Shown piece after piece: positions 1-6,388 of a stretch of 9,378 nt of DNA. Origin of the DNA: Candidatus Bipolaricaulota bacterium (GTDB lineage: Bacteria; Bipolaricaulota; Bipolaricaulia; RBG-16-55-9); contig WFPR01000059.1 of the NCBI GenBank assembly GCA_015487455.1, positions 1-9,378 on the forward strand, written 5' to 3'. The translations under genes and the position numbers were made by a program. The notes under the pieces were generated by a model. It did no database searches and had not been told where the DNA came from. It saw only the letters and a program-made list of their open reading frames with translations. The first letter of the stretch is position 1; each line of letters opens with the position of its first letter.

Positions 1-500
1 GCGATCTCCCGCTCGCTCTTTACGGCCATCTGCGCCTCGACGAAGGGCCTGACGTTGCGCACCTCGGCGTTCAGCGTCTCGCCGAGGCGCGGACCGCGAT
101 AGCCCAGCACCCAGGGGTAGCCGTCCTCGTCCGCACCCACCTTCGCTCCCACCCGGCCTGCCATGCTCAAGCTCTCCAAGAGCTTCACGAGCTGGTGCAT
201 CGGGTGCGTCTCGCCGGGGTACTCGTCGTAGTGCTCGACGCGCTCGACGTGGGCGCTCGATTCGGCGTGCTCCCGCTCCAGCCGCGGGACGAACAGGGCC
301 GTCCGGCCCGTCGCGCTCAACACGAACGCGATCGGGCGCTCCGTCGGGATGAAGGCGAAGCCCGTGTAGTACAGCACGTACGCGGGGTCGAAGAGCACGG
401 CGCCCGCCAGTCCCTCGGCCTCGAGGTGCGCCCGCAGCCTCTCCACCCGGGCCGAAAACTCCTCGCGCGGGATGCCCAGGAACGCTTGCTGAACGCTCAT
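1..500 (-). CDS. M24-family peptidase (Xaa-Pro aminopeptidase/dipeptidase-like), N-terminal part
   Basis: Reading leftward from an ATG at 500, 166 codons are open and run off the left edge. The protein begins MSVQQAFLGIPREEF. It has a creatinase-N-like N-terminal domain: an early helix (about residues 15-30), then FDPAYVLYYTGF (residues 38-49), the usual 'dYLtGF' segment of the family. It ends with MAVKSEREI (158-166), which matches the 'KS..EI' junction leading into the M24 pita-bread catalytic domain. The metal ligands (D, D, H, E, E) would lie beyond the edge, so catalytic competence cannot be judged. M24 enzymes with this domain usually cleave Xaa-Pro bonds in the cytoplasm, although some relatives act on creatine or are non-catalytic. 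An in-frame ATG at 506 also exists. The 500 start is preferred because AGGAGG at 513-508 lies 7 nt upstream of it. The gene diverges from the aldehyde dehydrogenase. Family assignment is fairly sure; substrate is unknown. Confidence 0.8.
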   Translation of the reverse strand, partial: MSVQQAFLGIPREEFSARVERLRAHLEAEGLAGAVLFDPAYVLYYTGFAFIPTERPIAFVLSATGRTALFVPRLEREHAESSAHVERVEHYDEYPGETHPMHQLVKLLESLSMAGRVGAKVGADEDGYPWVLGYRGPRLGETLNAEVRNVRPFVEAQMAVKSEREI

Positions 501-528
501 CTCCATCCCTCCTCCTCAGGCGGACTCA

Positions 529-534
529 ATTGTA
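529..534 (-). promoter_or_regulatory. Possible -10 box for the M24 peptidase gene
   Basis: TACAAT (5 of 6 to TATAAT) reads leftward at 534-529, about 30 nt before the start at 500 and just upstream of the AGGAGG ribosome site. No good -35 box is seen 16-18 nt further upstream, so this is a weak call. Confidence 0.3.
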
Positions 535-550
535 GCCTTTGACGAATCGC

Positions 551-580
551 TTGACGGCCGCTCGCTGAAGGGGGTACAGT
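551..580 (+). promoter_or_regulatory. Sigma70-like promoter for the aldehyde dehydrogenase
   Basis: TTGACG (551-556) and TACAGT (575-580) are separated by 18 nt. Transcription would begin near 587, leaving a leader of about 25 nt with AAGGAGG at 598-604. This placement argues against the in-frame GTG at 579, which falls inside the -10 box, and supports the ATG at 612. Confidence 0.5.
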
Positions 581-611
581 GGCTGATGCAGGGAGACAAG
601 GAGGCAAGCCC

Positions 612-2054
612 ATGGCCACCGTTCCGGAGACGGAGAGGGCGCCGCAAGAGGCGCTTGCGGCCCAACTCAAACGAACGCTTGAGATTCAGCGGAGGGCGTT
701 CCGGAGCGAGCCGCCCGACTACCGCAGGCGGGTCGAGGCGCTGCGCGCGCTGCGGGCCGGGCTCCTGGCCCGCAAGGACGACTTCGTCCAGGCGATCTCC
801 GAGGACTTCGGGGGCCGCGCCCGCGAGGAGACCCTCTTGCTGGAGTGCTTCCCGCTGCTCGATCAGATCAAACACGCGCTCAAGCACCTAAAGCGCTGGA
901 TGCGCCCCCAGCGCGTCGGGACGGGGTTCGCGTTCCTGCCGGGGCGCTCGTACATCGTCTATCAGCCGTTGGGCATTGTCGGGATCTTGAGCGCGTGGAA
1001 CTACCCGCTGCTCCTGGCGCTCTCGCCCCTCGTGGACGCGATCGCGGCGGGCAATCACGTGATGCTCAAGCCCTCGGAGCTGGCCCCCCGCACCGCCGAG
1101 CTGCTCAAGGCGTTTTTAAGCGAGCTGTTCCCCGAGGAGTACGTGGCGGTTGTGATAGGCGGCGTGGAGGTGGCGCAGGCGTTCGTCTCGCTCCCCTTCG
1201 ATCACATTCTGTTTACGGGCTCCACGCGCGTGGGGCGGCTCGTGATGAAGGCCGCCGCGGAGAACCTAACGCCCGTCACGCTGGAGCTAGGCGGAAAATG
1301 CCCCACGATCGTCCACCCCGATTTCGACCTCCAAACGGCGGCCCGGCGCATCTGGGTCGGCAAGCTCTACAACGCGGGCCAGACCTGCATCGCGCCCGAC
1401 TACGTCCTTCTCCACCGCTCTGAGCTCGAGGCATTCGTCGAACTCTCCCGGCGGATCGTCCCACAGCTCTACCCGCGCCTCGTGGCGAACCCGCAGTACA
1501 CCCGCATCGTCAGCCGGGCTCATTACGAGCGCTTACGGCAGCTCGTCGAGGACGCGCGCGAGAAGGGCGCCCACGTTGTAGAGATCAACCCCGCGGGGGA
1601 GCCCTGCGGCCCCGACAACAAAGTGTTCCCGCCCACGGTCGTCTGGGACGTTCGCGACGGGATGCTCCTGATGCAGGAGGAGATCTTCGGCCCCGTGCTG
1701 CCCTTGGTGCCCTACGAGACCCTCGAGGAGGCCGTTGAGTTCGTGAACGCCCGCCCGCGGCCCCTGGCCCTCTACTACTTCGACACCCACCCAAAGCGCG
1801 TCGATTACGTGCTCAAGAACACGCTCTCGGGCGGGGTGACGGTCAACGACGTGCTCTTCCACATCGCGCAGCAGAATTTGCCCTTCGGGGGCGTCGGCCC
1901 GAGCGGGATGGGCGAGTACCACGGGGTGCACGGCTTCCGGCGCTTCTCGAAGGCGCGCGCCGTGTTCCGCCAGAGCCGCCTGGCGCCCACCCGGCTCATC
2001 GCCCCGCCCTACGGCAAGCTCACCGAGTGGGCCGTTCGGTTCCTGGTGCGCTAG
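612..2054 (+). CDS. Aldehyde dehydrogenase, ALDH3 / coniferyl-aldehyde dehydrogenase-like
   Basis: This 480-residue NAD(P)-dependent aldehyde dehydrogenase would oxidise an aldehyde to the acid. Visible motifs include the cofactor-domain segment SAWNYPLLL with downstream KPSE, FTGSTRVG, the general base Glu225 in LELGGK, and the nucleophile Cys259 in NAGQTCIAPDY. The Glu-Cys spacing of 34 and the 'GQTCIAPDY' form are typical of class 3 ALDHs. IFGPVLP and the C-terminal LPFGGVGPSGMGEYHG also fit fatty-aldehyde and coniferyl-aldehyde relatives. The C-terminus (APPYGKLTEWAVRFLVR) may form an amphipathic tail, as in membrane-associated fatty aldehyde dehydrogenases, but it is not a clear transmembrane segment. 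ATG 612 is chosen because AAGGAGG lies 7 nt upstream; the in-frame GTG at 579 lies in the putative promoter. The gene ends 29 nt from the convergent zincin gene. The class is sure; the natural aldehyde is not. Confidence 0.93.
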   Translation: MATVPETERAPQEALAAQLKRTLEIQRRAFRSEPPDYRRRVEALRALRAGLLARKDDFVQAISEDFGGRAREETLLLECFPLLDQIKHALKHLKRWMRPQRVGTGFAFLPGRSYIVYQPLGIVGILSAWNYPLLLALSPLVDAIAAGNHVMLKPSELAPRTAELLKAFLSELFPEEYVAVVIGGVEVAQAFVSLPFDHILFTGSTRVGRLVMKAAAENLTPVTLELGGKCPTIVHPDFDLQTAARRIWVGKLYNAGQTCIAPDYVLLHRSELEAFVELSRRIVPQLYPRLVANPQYTRIVSRAHYERLRQLVEDAREKGAHVVEINPAGEPCGPDNKVFPPTVVWDVRDGMLLMQEEIFGPVLPLVPYETLEEAVEFVNARPRPLALYYFDTHPKRVDYVLKNTLSGGVTVNDVLFHIAQQNLPFGGVGPSGMGEYHGVHGFRRFSKARAVFRQSRLAPTRLIAPPYGKLTEWAVRFLVR

Positions 2055-2083
2055 CCGTTCCGGCCGCCTTCCTTGCTCCTCGT

Positions 2084-2899
2084 CTACTCGGCCACCGCGG
2101 CGCGTTGGGCCTCGGCGGCTTCGGCGGGCTCGAAGATGGCCATCTCGTAGCTCGTATCCAAGCAGAGGGCCCTAGGGGACGCTTTGAGCAGCAGCCCGGC
2201 GATCCAGAGGTCGCCGACGGCCCCCGCCGCGTTGAGCCCGATCAGCAGGTACCAAAGCGGGGCTAGATCGGGCATCCACGCCCAGAGCCCGGCGCCCAGG
2301 GCCGTGATGCCCAAAAGGGGCAGCAAGGCGACGATCAAGTACTCCCGACGGCTGAGCAAGCAGTTCCCGGCGGCGTAGAAGCCCATCCCAAACGAGCCGA
2401 ACTCCAGCTTGAACCCCGGCTTCTTGCGCCCGAAGAGCCAAAAGCCCAACGCGTGCAGCCCCTCGTGGGGCACGGCGATGCCCATCGTGAGCGCAATGAT
2501 GAGCACAACAAACTCAAAGACGTTGAGGCGCTCAACCAACCGCTCTAAATACGGCAGCATAAACGGAAGCGTGAAGAAGCCCGCTACGACGACCCCTACG
2601 GCGACAAGGTGGAGCCCCCACAGTTTCCACGACATCAGCTCCTTGTCCAGCCGCAGGCGGACGGTGCGCACGTAGCCTCGGGGCAGCCCGAGGCGTTCGA
2701 GCAGGCGGCGCTCCAAGCTATCCAGCTCCGCTTGGGCGCGGGCCAGAGCATCCTGAACCCGCTGGCCCTCCTCGCCCAGGGCCATCCGCTCTTGGCTTAC
2801 CCGCTCGCGAACGTCTGCGAGTTGCTGGGCAAGTGAAGGGACCACGGCGATCAGCGGCTTGCTCCTCGCGCAGCCCGTGCAGCTTACTCGGGCGGCCAT
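2084..2899 (-). CDS. DUF3267-like membrane putative zincin metallopeptidase with coiled-coil N-terminus
   Basis: The 271-residue protein has three parts. Residues 1-20 carry a Cys7-x-x-Cys10 pair. Residues 22-72 form a charged, probably coiled-coil helix (LAQQLADVRERV through LERRLLERL). Residues 91-240 form a membrane domain with hydrophobic stretches near 91-113, 127-144, 186-207 and 214-238. A zinc-binding HExxH motif, HEGLH, lies at 145-149 at the end of the second stretch. GAVGDLW (226-232) could supply a third ligand, Asp230. This arrangement resembles the DUF3267 'putative zincin peptidase' family, intramembrane or membrane-associated proteins of unknown substrate. The CxxC and coiled coil extend beyond the usual compact family domain and may mediate partner binding. 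The start at 2899 is supported by a GGTGAT ribosome site and an upstream promoter. It could share a transcript with the thioesterase gene 75 nt upstream. Confidence 0.75.
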   Translation of the reverse strand: MAARVSCTGCARSKPLIAVVPSLAQQLADVRERVSQERMALGEEGQRVQDALARAQAELDSLERRLLERLGLPRGYVRTVRLRLDKELMSWKLWGLHLVAVGVVVAGFFTLPFMLPYLERLVERLNVFEFVVLIIALTMGIAVPHEGLHALGFWLFGRKKPGFKLEFGSFGMGFYAAGNCLLSRREYLIVALLPLLGITALGAGLWAWMPDLAPLWYLLIGLNAAGAVGDLWIAGLLLKASPRALCLDTSYEMAIFEPAEAAEAQRAAVAE

Positions 2900-2919
2900 C
2901 CCGAATCACCCCGGGCAGG

Positions 2920-2949
2920 GTTATACCCGTAGGCTTGACTCAAAGTCAA
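2920..2949 (-). promoter_or_regulatory. Sigma70-like promoter for the membrane zincin gene
   Basis: Reading leftward, TTGACT (2949-2944) and TATAAC (2925-2920) are 18 nt apart. The predicted transcript start is about 13 nt before the ATG at 2899, a short leader. The -35 box lies within a perfect inverted repeat. Confidence 0.5.
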
Positions 2950-2950
2950 G
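2934..2950. repeat. Perfect 7-bp inverted repeat over the -35 box, candidate operator
   Basis: CTTGACT-CAA-AGTCAAG (top strand) is a 7-bp perfect dyad with a 3-nt centre. It covers the -35 element of the leftward promoter. There is no following T-run on either strand, so a terminator is unlikely; a repressor or activator site is the natural reading. Confidence 0.4.
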
Positions 2951-2974
2951 ATCCGCGAGGCGAGGGGAGGAAGG

Positions 2975-3409
2975 TCAGCGATACCCGATCTCCGGGCTCA
3001 AGGGGATCGAGCTTCGCATGAACGTCCCGCTGCCGCGCCCGATGGGGCGGCCCTCAGAGTCGAAGAGCTGCCCCTCGGCGATGAAGAGCCGCTTTGATTG
3101 GTGGACGACCTCGGCCACGGCCCGCATCTCCCCCTCGGCGATAGGTCGCGTCAGGTACGTCGTGAACGTCACGGTCACGGGGAAGACGTCGTCGATGAGG
3201 GAGGCCACGGCGAAGAAGGTCGCGTCGTCCAGGGCTTTGAAGTAGACGCAGCCGTGGGCCGCCCCCGCCGCGTGCCAGAACTCCGGGCGCATCGGGATCA
3301 CCACCTCGGCCCGCCCCTCCATCACCTTAAGGGAAGGGCGAAAGAACGCGTTGATCGGGGCCGAGGCGTACATCCGCTCCAATTTGCGAAAGTGCTCCTC
3401 GTTGGGCAT
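2975..3409 (-). CDS. PaaI-like hotdog-fold acyl-CoA thioesterase
   Basis: This 144-residue protein has the length and pattern of single-domain hotdog thioesterases, which hydrolyse acyl-CoA in the cytoplasm as dimers or tetramers. Residues 45-70 (WHAAGAAHGCVYFKALDD and following) match the 'HGG...l.D' active-site helix: His52-Gly53, with Asp61/Asp62 at the catalytic acid position. A beta-strand, VTVTFTTYLTRPI (78-90), matches the family's 'T..l...flrp' strand, and the GRGSGTFMRS strand (124-133) closes the fold. ATG 3409 is preceded by AGGAGG at 3420-3415 with 5-nt spacing. The frame remains open upstream, antisense to the acetyltransferase gene, but that extension carries no family similarity and lies upstream of the ribosome site. 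Substrate chain length cannot be read from the sequence. The gene diverges from the GNAT gene and precedes the zincin gene on the same strand. Confidence 0.85.
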   Translation of the reverse strand: MPNEEHFRKLERMYASAPINAFFRPSLKVMEGRAEVVIPMRPEFWHAAGAAHGCVYFKALDDATFFAVASLIDDVFPVTVTFTTYLTRPIAEGEMRAVAEVVHQSKRLFIAEGQLFDSEGRPIGRGSGTFMRSSIPLSPEIGYR

Positions 3410-3439
3410 GAGGGCCTCCTTTGTACAGGGACGGATCGA

Positions 3440-3468
3440 ATCGTAGCAGAGCCCATCCCCTTCGGCAA
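3440..3468 (-). promoter_or_regulatory. Sigma70-like promoter for the thioesterase
   Basis: Leftward TTGCCG (3468-3463), 17 nt, then TACGAT (3445-3440). This gives a leader of about 24 nt ending in the AGGAGG ribosome site before ATG 3409. Each box matches consensus at 4 of 6 positions, but spacing and placement are ideal. Confidence 0.45.
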
Positions 3469-3477
3469 CGCGCCTGC

Positions 3478-3506
3478 TGGACGGGCCCCCACCCGAGCGA
3501 TAAACT
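3478..3506 (+). promoter_or_regulatory. Possible promoter for the acetyltransferase / ABC exporter unit
   Basis: TGGACG (3478-3483), 17 nt, TAAACT (3501-3506), each 4 of 6 to consensus. The leader would be about 60 nt and include a potential hairpin at 3540-3562 (GCGGTG, 11-nt loop, CACCGC) just before the start codon. Weakly supported. Confidence 0.27.
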
Positions 3507-3574
3507 CGTCGCGGCCTACGATAAGCGATTGGCCGTACCGCGGTGGATCTGAACGTCACCGCCCATCGAAGGCC

Positions 3575-4123
3575 ATGCTCAGGCACGCCTTGGACGAGCG
3601 GACGGAACTCAAGCTGCTGGAGCCCCGCCACGCCCCCGACCTCTTCGAGCTGATCGATCGCAACCGGGAGCACCTCCGGCGGTGGCTCGCCTTCCCCGAC
3701 TACACCAAGAGCGTTGACGATTCGAGGCGGTTCATCGAGTCGCGCCTCAAGGCGCTCGCCCGGGGGACCGGGCTCGCCTTGGGGATCTGGCACGAGGGGC
3801 GGCTCGCGGGCGTGATCGGCCTGCGGATTCACCCCATAAGCCGCCGGGGCGAGATCGGCTACTGGCTCGGGGAGGCGTTCCAGGGCAAGGGGCTCGTCAC
3901 CAAGGCGTGCCGGGCGCTCATCGACCACGCGTTCGGGGAGCTGAAGCTCCACCGCGTGGAGATCCACTGCGCCGCCCGCAACGCGCGCAGCCGGGCCGTC
4001 CCCGAGCGCTTAGGGTTTCGCCAAGAAGCCGTGCTGCGGGAGGCCTGCTGGACGGCTCAAGGGCTCGACGATCTCGTGATCTACGGGCTGCTGGCCCGCG
4101 AGTGGCCCCCGCCTCCAGCGTGA
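3575..4123 (+). CDS. GNAT-family N-acetyltransferase, RimJ/RimL type
   Basis: The 182-residue protein opens with ERTELKLLEPRHAPDLFELI, the typical start of RimJ/RimL-type acetyltransferases, which transfer acetyl from acetyl-CoA to an N-terminal or small-molecule amine. Motif A is GEIGYWLGEAFQGKGLVTKA (92-111), with the CoA pyrophosphate loop QGKG at 103-106. The usual 'N.rS..v.erlGF' segment is seen as NARSRAVPERLGF (136-148), followed by a hydrophobic C-terminal strand (DDLVIYGLL). ATG 3575 is chosen because homology begins there and no other in-frame start is nearby. Its ribosome site is poor: GAAGG sits only 2 nt away. The ABC ATPase gene starts 35 nt downstream with no terminator between, so the three genes may be one unit. 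Protein (ribosomal) or drug/metabolite acetylation are both possible; the substrate is unknown. Confidence 0.9.
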   Translation: MLRHALDERTELKLLEPRHAPDLFELIDRNREHLRRWLAFPDYTKSVDDSRRFIESRLKALARGTGLALGIWHEGRLAGVIGLRIHPISRRGEIGYWLGEAFQGKGLVTKACRALIDHAFGELKLHRVEIHCAARNARSRAVPERLGFRQEAVLREACWTAQGLDDLVIYGLLAREWPPPPA

Positions 4124-4158
4124 ACCCCCGGGCTTGAAGACGACATTCACCCAACGTC

Positions 4159-5121
4159 ATGGCGGGACGAGCGCGGTCGCAAGCACAGGCCGTCGTGCGC
4201 GTGGAGGGACTGACGAAGCGCTACGGCTCCGTTCGGGCCGTGGACGGGCTCTCGTTCGAGGTGTATGAAGGCGAAATTTTCGGGCTCTTAGGGCCGAACG
4301 GCGCGGGCAAGACCACGACCGTTGAATGCCTCGAAGGGCTGCGCAAGCCCGACCAGGGCTCGATTCGGGTGCTGGAGCTCGACCCGTGGACCCAAGGGCG
4401 GACGCTGCGCGAGCGGATCGGGCTCCAGCTGCAGGAGGCCGCGCTGCCCGACCGCCTCAAGGTCTGGGAAGCCCTGGATCTCTTCTCGGCGTTCTACCCC
4501 AAAGCGCGGGTCGCGGACGGGGAGGAGCTGCTCGCCCGCGTCGGCCTGCTCGAGCACCGGGATCGCTACATCGGGAAGCTGTCGGGCGGGCAGAAGCAGC
4601 GGCTGTTCGTGGCCCTCGCGCTGCTCAACACGCCCGAGCTGGTGTTCCTCGACGAGCTGACCACGGGCCTCGACCCCCAGGGCCGCCGGGCGATGTGGCG
4701 GTTTTTGGAAGAGCTGCGGGCGCGGGGCACCACGATCGTGCTGACGACTCATTATATGGAAGAAGCCGAGCGCCTCTGCGACCGCGTCGCGATCTTGAAC
4801 CAGGGGCGCCTGGTCGCCCTCGACCGTCCGGAGCGACTCGTGGAGCGCCTGGCGATCAACCGACGGCTCGACCTTGAGCTTGCCGAGGCGTCCGCGTCTG
4901 AAGCAACCTTGAACGCGCTTCAAAGCGATCTGGAGCGAGTGCCCGGCGTTCGGCGCGTGGAGGTCGGCCCAGACGGGAGGATCAGCGTGTACGGGCGGGG
5001 GGAGCGGCTGGCCGTGGACGTCCTCGGCGCGCTGCTCGATCGGGGCGTTCGGGTCGAGCGTTTTCAGATGGAGCGCCCGTCGCTCGAGGACGTCTTTTTG
5101 GCGCTCACGGAGGAGGCTTAA
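4159..5121 (+). CDS. ABC-2 type exporter, ATP-binding subunit (DrrA-like)
   Basis: This 320-residue cytoplasmic ATPase energises the permease encoded next. Walker A is GPNGAGKT (45-52), Q-loop Gln92 lies in LQLQE, the ABC signature is LSGGQ (141-145), and Walker B is LVFLDE (161-166) with catalytic Glu166. The D-loop is GLD and the H-loop His198 lies in TTHYMEEAE. Residue 167 is Leu where nearly all relatives have Pro (DEPTTGLD); this is a conservative oddity, not a loss of catalysis. Residues about 235-318 form the C-terminal extension common in DrrA/CcmA-like exporters (DUF4162-type), ending SLEDVFLALTEEA. The start at 4159 has no strong ribosome site, and later in-frame GTG codons near 4198 also precede the first beta-strand, so the first 10-13 residues are uncertain. 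Such pairs export drugs, lipids or polymers; the cargo is not evident. Confidence 0.93.
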   Translation: MAGRARSQAQAVVRVEGLTKRYGSVRAVDGLSFEVYEGEIFGLLGPNGAGKTTTVECLEGLRKPDQGSIRVLELDPWTQGRTLRERIGLQLQEAALPDRLKVWEALDLFSAFYPKARVADGEELLARVGLLEHRDRYIGKLSGGQKQRLFVALALLNTPELVFLDELTTGLDPQGRRAMWRFLEELRARGTTIVLTTHYMEEAERLCDRVAILNQGRLVALDRPERLVERLAINRRLDLELAEASASEATLNALQSDLERVPGVRRVEVGPDGRISVYGRGERLAVDVLGALLDRGVRVERFQMERPSLEDVFLALTEEA

Positions 5122-5126
5122 CTCGA

Positions 5127-5870
5127 ATGCGGGGCTTGGGCAAGCTCACGAAGACGGAGCTGAAGCTCTTCCTGCGCGAGCCGGAAGCCGTCTTCTTCAT
5201 GCTGGTGTTCCCGCTGCTTTTGCTGTTCGTCTTCGGCGGGATTTGGGGGAACGAGCCGTCGCCGTACTTTCACGGCCTGGGGTTCGTGGACTGGAGCACG
5301 CCCGCGTACATGGCGCTGATTGTAGGAATCGCGGGACTGGTCGGGCTGCCCGTCACCGTCGCGGGGTATCGGGAGCGCAAAATTTTGAGGCGCCTGCGGG
5401 CCGCGCCCGTCTCGCCCCTGACGGTGCTGGGGGCGTGGGTGCTCGTCTACGCGGCGCTCACGACGCTGGGCGCCCTGCTGCTGATTGTGGCGGCCAAGCT
5501 CGCCTACGGCCTGCGGGTGCCGGGCGACCCTCTAAAAATCGCGCTCGGGTTCGGGCTCTGCACCTTGAGCTTTCTGGCGTTCGGGTTCCTGCTGGCGAGC
5601 GTCTCGCGGACGGCCCGGGTCGCGAACATCACGGGCCTTGCGCTCTTCTTCCTCATGATGTTTTTATCGGGGGCGACCGTCCCCAAACAGGAGCTGCCCG
5701 AGACGATGCAGCGGTTGGGGGCGTGGCTGCCCCTGACGCACGCCGTCGAGCTGCTGCAGGGGCTCTGGCTCGGGGAGGGCTGGGGCGAGCACGCGACGGC
5801 GCTGCTCGTGCTCTCGGGGGTGCTGATCGGGAGCGCCGCGCTGAGCGCGAAGCTGTTCCGCTGGGAGTAG
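5127..5870 (+). CDS. ABC-2 type exporter, permease subunit
   Basis: The 247-residue integral membrane protein has about six hydrophobic segments: near 21-40, 60-80, 100-127, 136-160, 167-187 and 223-243. The cytoplasmic loop after the second segment, GYRERKILRRLRAAPVSP (80-97), is the ABC-2 coupling region that contacts the ATPase. SGATVPKQELPETMQRLGAWLPLTHAVELL (181-210) is the characteristic 'SG...P...lP......lPlth' signature of ABC-2 permeases. It starts 5 nt after the ATPase stop. GGAGGAGG at 5109-5116, inside the end of the ATPase gene, serves as its ribosome site (10-nt spacing), indicating translational coupling. With six segments per chain it should work as a homodimer with two ATPases. 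Its stop codon lies in a hairpin shared with the convergent PPC-domain gene. Cargo is unknown. Confidence 0.92.
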   Translation: MRGLGKLTKTELKLFLREPEAVFFMLVFPLLLLFVFGGIWGNEPSPYFHGLGFVDWSTPAYMALIVGIAGLVGLPVTVAGYRERKILRRLRAAPVSPLTVLGAWVLVYAALTTLGALLLIVAAKLAYGLRVPGDPLKIALGFGLCTLSFLAFGFLLASVSRTARVANITGLALFFLMMFLSGATVPKQELPETMQRLGAWLPLTHAVELLQGLWLGEGWGEHATALLVLSGVLIGSAALSAKLFRWE

Positions 5871-5886
5871 CCCTGTGATCAGGGCT
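5869..5886. terminator. Bidirectional hairpin between convergent stop codons
   Basis: AGCCCTG (5869-5875) pairs perfectly with CAGGGCT (5880-5886) around a TGAT loop. The stem includes bases of both the permease stop (5868-5870) and the opposing PPC-gene stop (5881-5879). Only a short T-run (TTT) follows on the top strand, and on the bottom strand the stem is preceded, not followed, by the A/T run. It is therefore a weak terminator or a 3'-end stabiliser. Confidence 0.5.
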
Positions 5887-6292
5887 TTCGAGGGTAGAGG
5901 CCGAAGAGGCCGCTGGGCTCCTGTCTGCGCTCCATGACGACGCCCTCGAGCTTGCGGATCACGATCTCGTTCGTCTCGTTGACCGTGGCGTCCATGAGGT
6001 GGCCGCCGCGGACGGAGCCGTCCTCGAGCCCCAGCACGGCGTGCAGGTGCACGAACGGCTCCCCCTCCTTGAGCGAGAAGTTCCCCTGGAGCGAGAGCAG
6101 CTCGGCCGGCCCCTCGACGTGGAACTGCCGATACTCCTTGCCCGTCCAGTACGAGAGCGTCACGTCGCGGAGCATCCCGATGCCCCCGATCACGGCCCCC
6201 GCCGCAAGCCCCAGCGAGCTGAGCCGCTCATGAACGTTCTCGCCATCTTCTAAGCGCACGACCAGCTCCCGCTCCGTCTCGACCACGTGCAT
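5879..6292 (-). CDS. PPC/DUF296-domain protein (putative DNA-binding)
   Basis: The 137-residue protein is almost entirely one PPC (PCC, DUF296) domain. This fold is known from plant AT-hook proteins and from stand-alone bacterial and archaeal homologues that form trimers. GAVIGGIGMLRDVTLSYW (32-49) matches the conserved 'g.i.giGs...v.l.y.' strand. FVHLHAVLGLEDGSVRGGHL (80-99) is the hallmark 'hlH..l...dg...GGHl', with His82, His84 and His98 as likely metal ligands. No AT-hook is present, so DNA binding is annotated by family name only and is not shown by the sequence. ATG 6292 has GGGAGG with about 6-nt spacing. Its stop shares a hairpin with the convergent ABC permease. A perfect TATAAT lies upstream. 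Biochemical role is unknown. Confidence 0.88.
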   Translation of the reverse strand: MHVVETERELVVRLEDGENVHERLSSLGLAAGAVIGGIGMLRDVTLSYWTGKEYRQFHVEGPAELLSLQGNFSLKEGEPFVHLHAVLGLEDGSVRGGHLMDATVNETNEIVIRKLEGVVMERRQEPSGLFGLYPRKP

Positions 6293-6316
6293 CGCGCACC
6301 TCCCTCACGTTTTAAG

Positions 6317-6346
6317 TTGCATTATAGCTTGCGAACTCCCTATGCT
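6317..6346 (+). promoter_or_regulatory. Weak candidate promoter for the HicB-like gene
   Basis: TTGCAT (6317-6322), 18 nt, TATGCT (6341-6346). Box matches are poor (3 of 6 and 4 of 6). It would overlap the opposing -10 box at 6321-6326, so the two promoters could exclude one another. Confidence 0.22.
6321..6326 (-). promoter_or_regulatory. -10 box for the PPC-domain gene
   Basis: A perfect TATAAT reads leftward at 6326-6321, giving a leader of about 20 nt before ATG 6292. The sequence 16-18 nt upstream has no recognisable -35 box, suggesting activator dependence or a weak promoter. Confidence 0.45.
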
Positions 6347-6388
6347 CTGCTTGCGGGCAGTTGAAGGGCCGAAAAGGGGTGAGCGCTC

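Noticed and set aside
579..611. GTG 579 as the aldehyde dehydrogenase start
   Set aside because: It falls within the putative -10 box and has no ribosome site; AAGGAGG is correctly spaced for ATG 612.
3098..3574. Upstream open extension of the acetyltransferase frame
   Set aside because: It is antisense to the thioesterase gene and has no family similarity; GNAT homology begins exactly at ATG 3575.
3410..3967. Upstream open extension of the thioesterase frame, giving about 330 residues in total
   Set aside because: It runs antisense through the acetyltransferase gene, has low-complexity shadow composition, and the AGGAGG ribosome site fixes the start at 3409.
4288..4923. Open frame of 211 residues antisense to the ABC ATPase
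   Set aside because: Shadow of a strongly supported gene; composition typical of the antisense of a high-GC coding frame.
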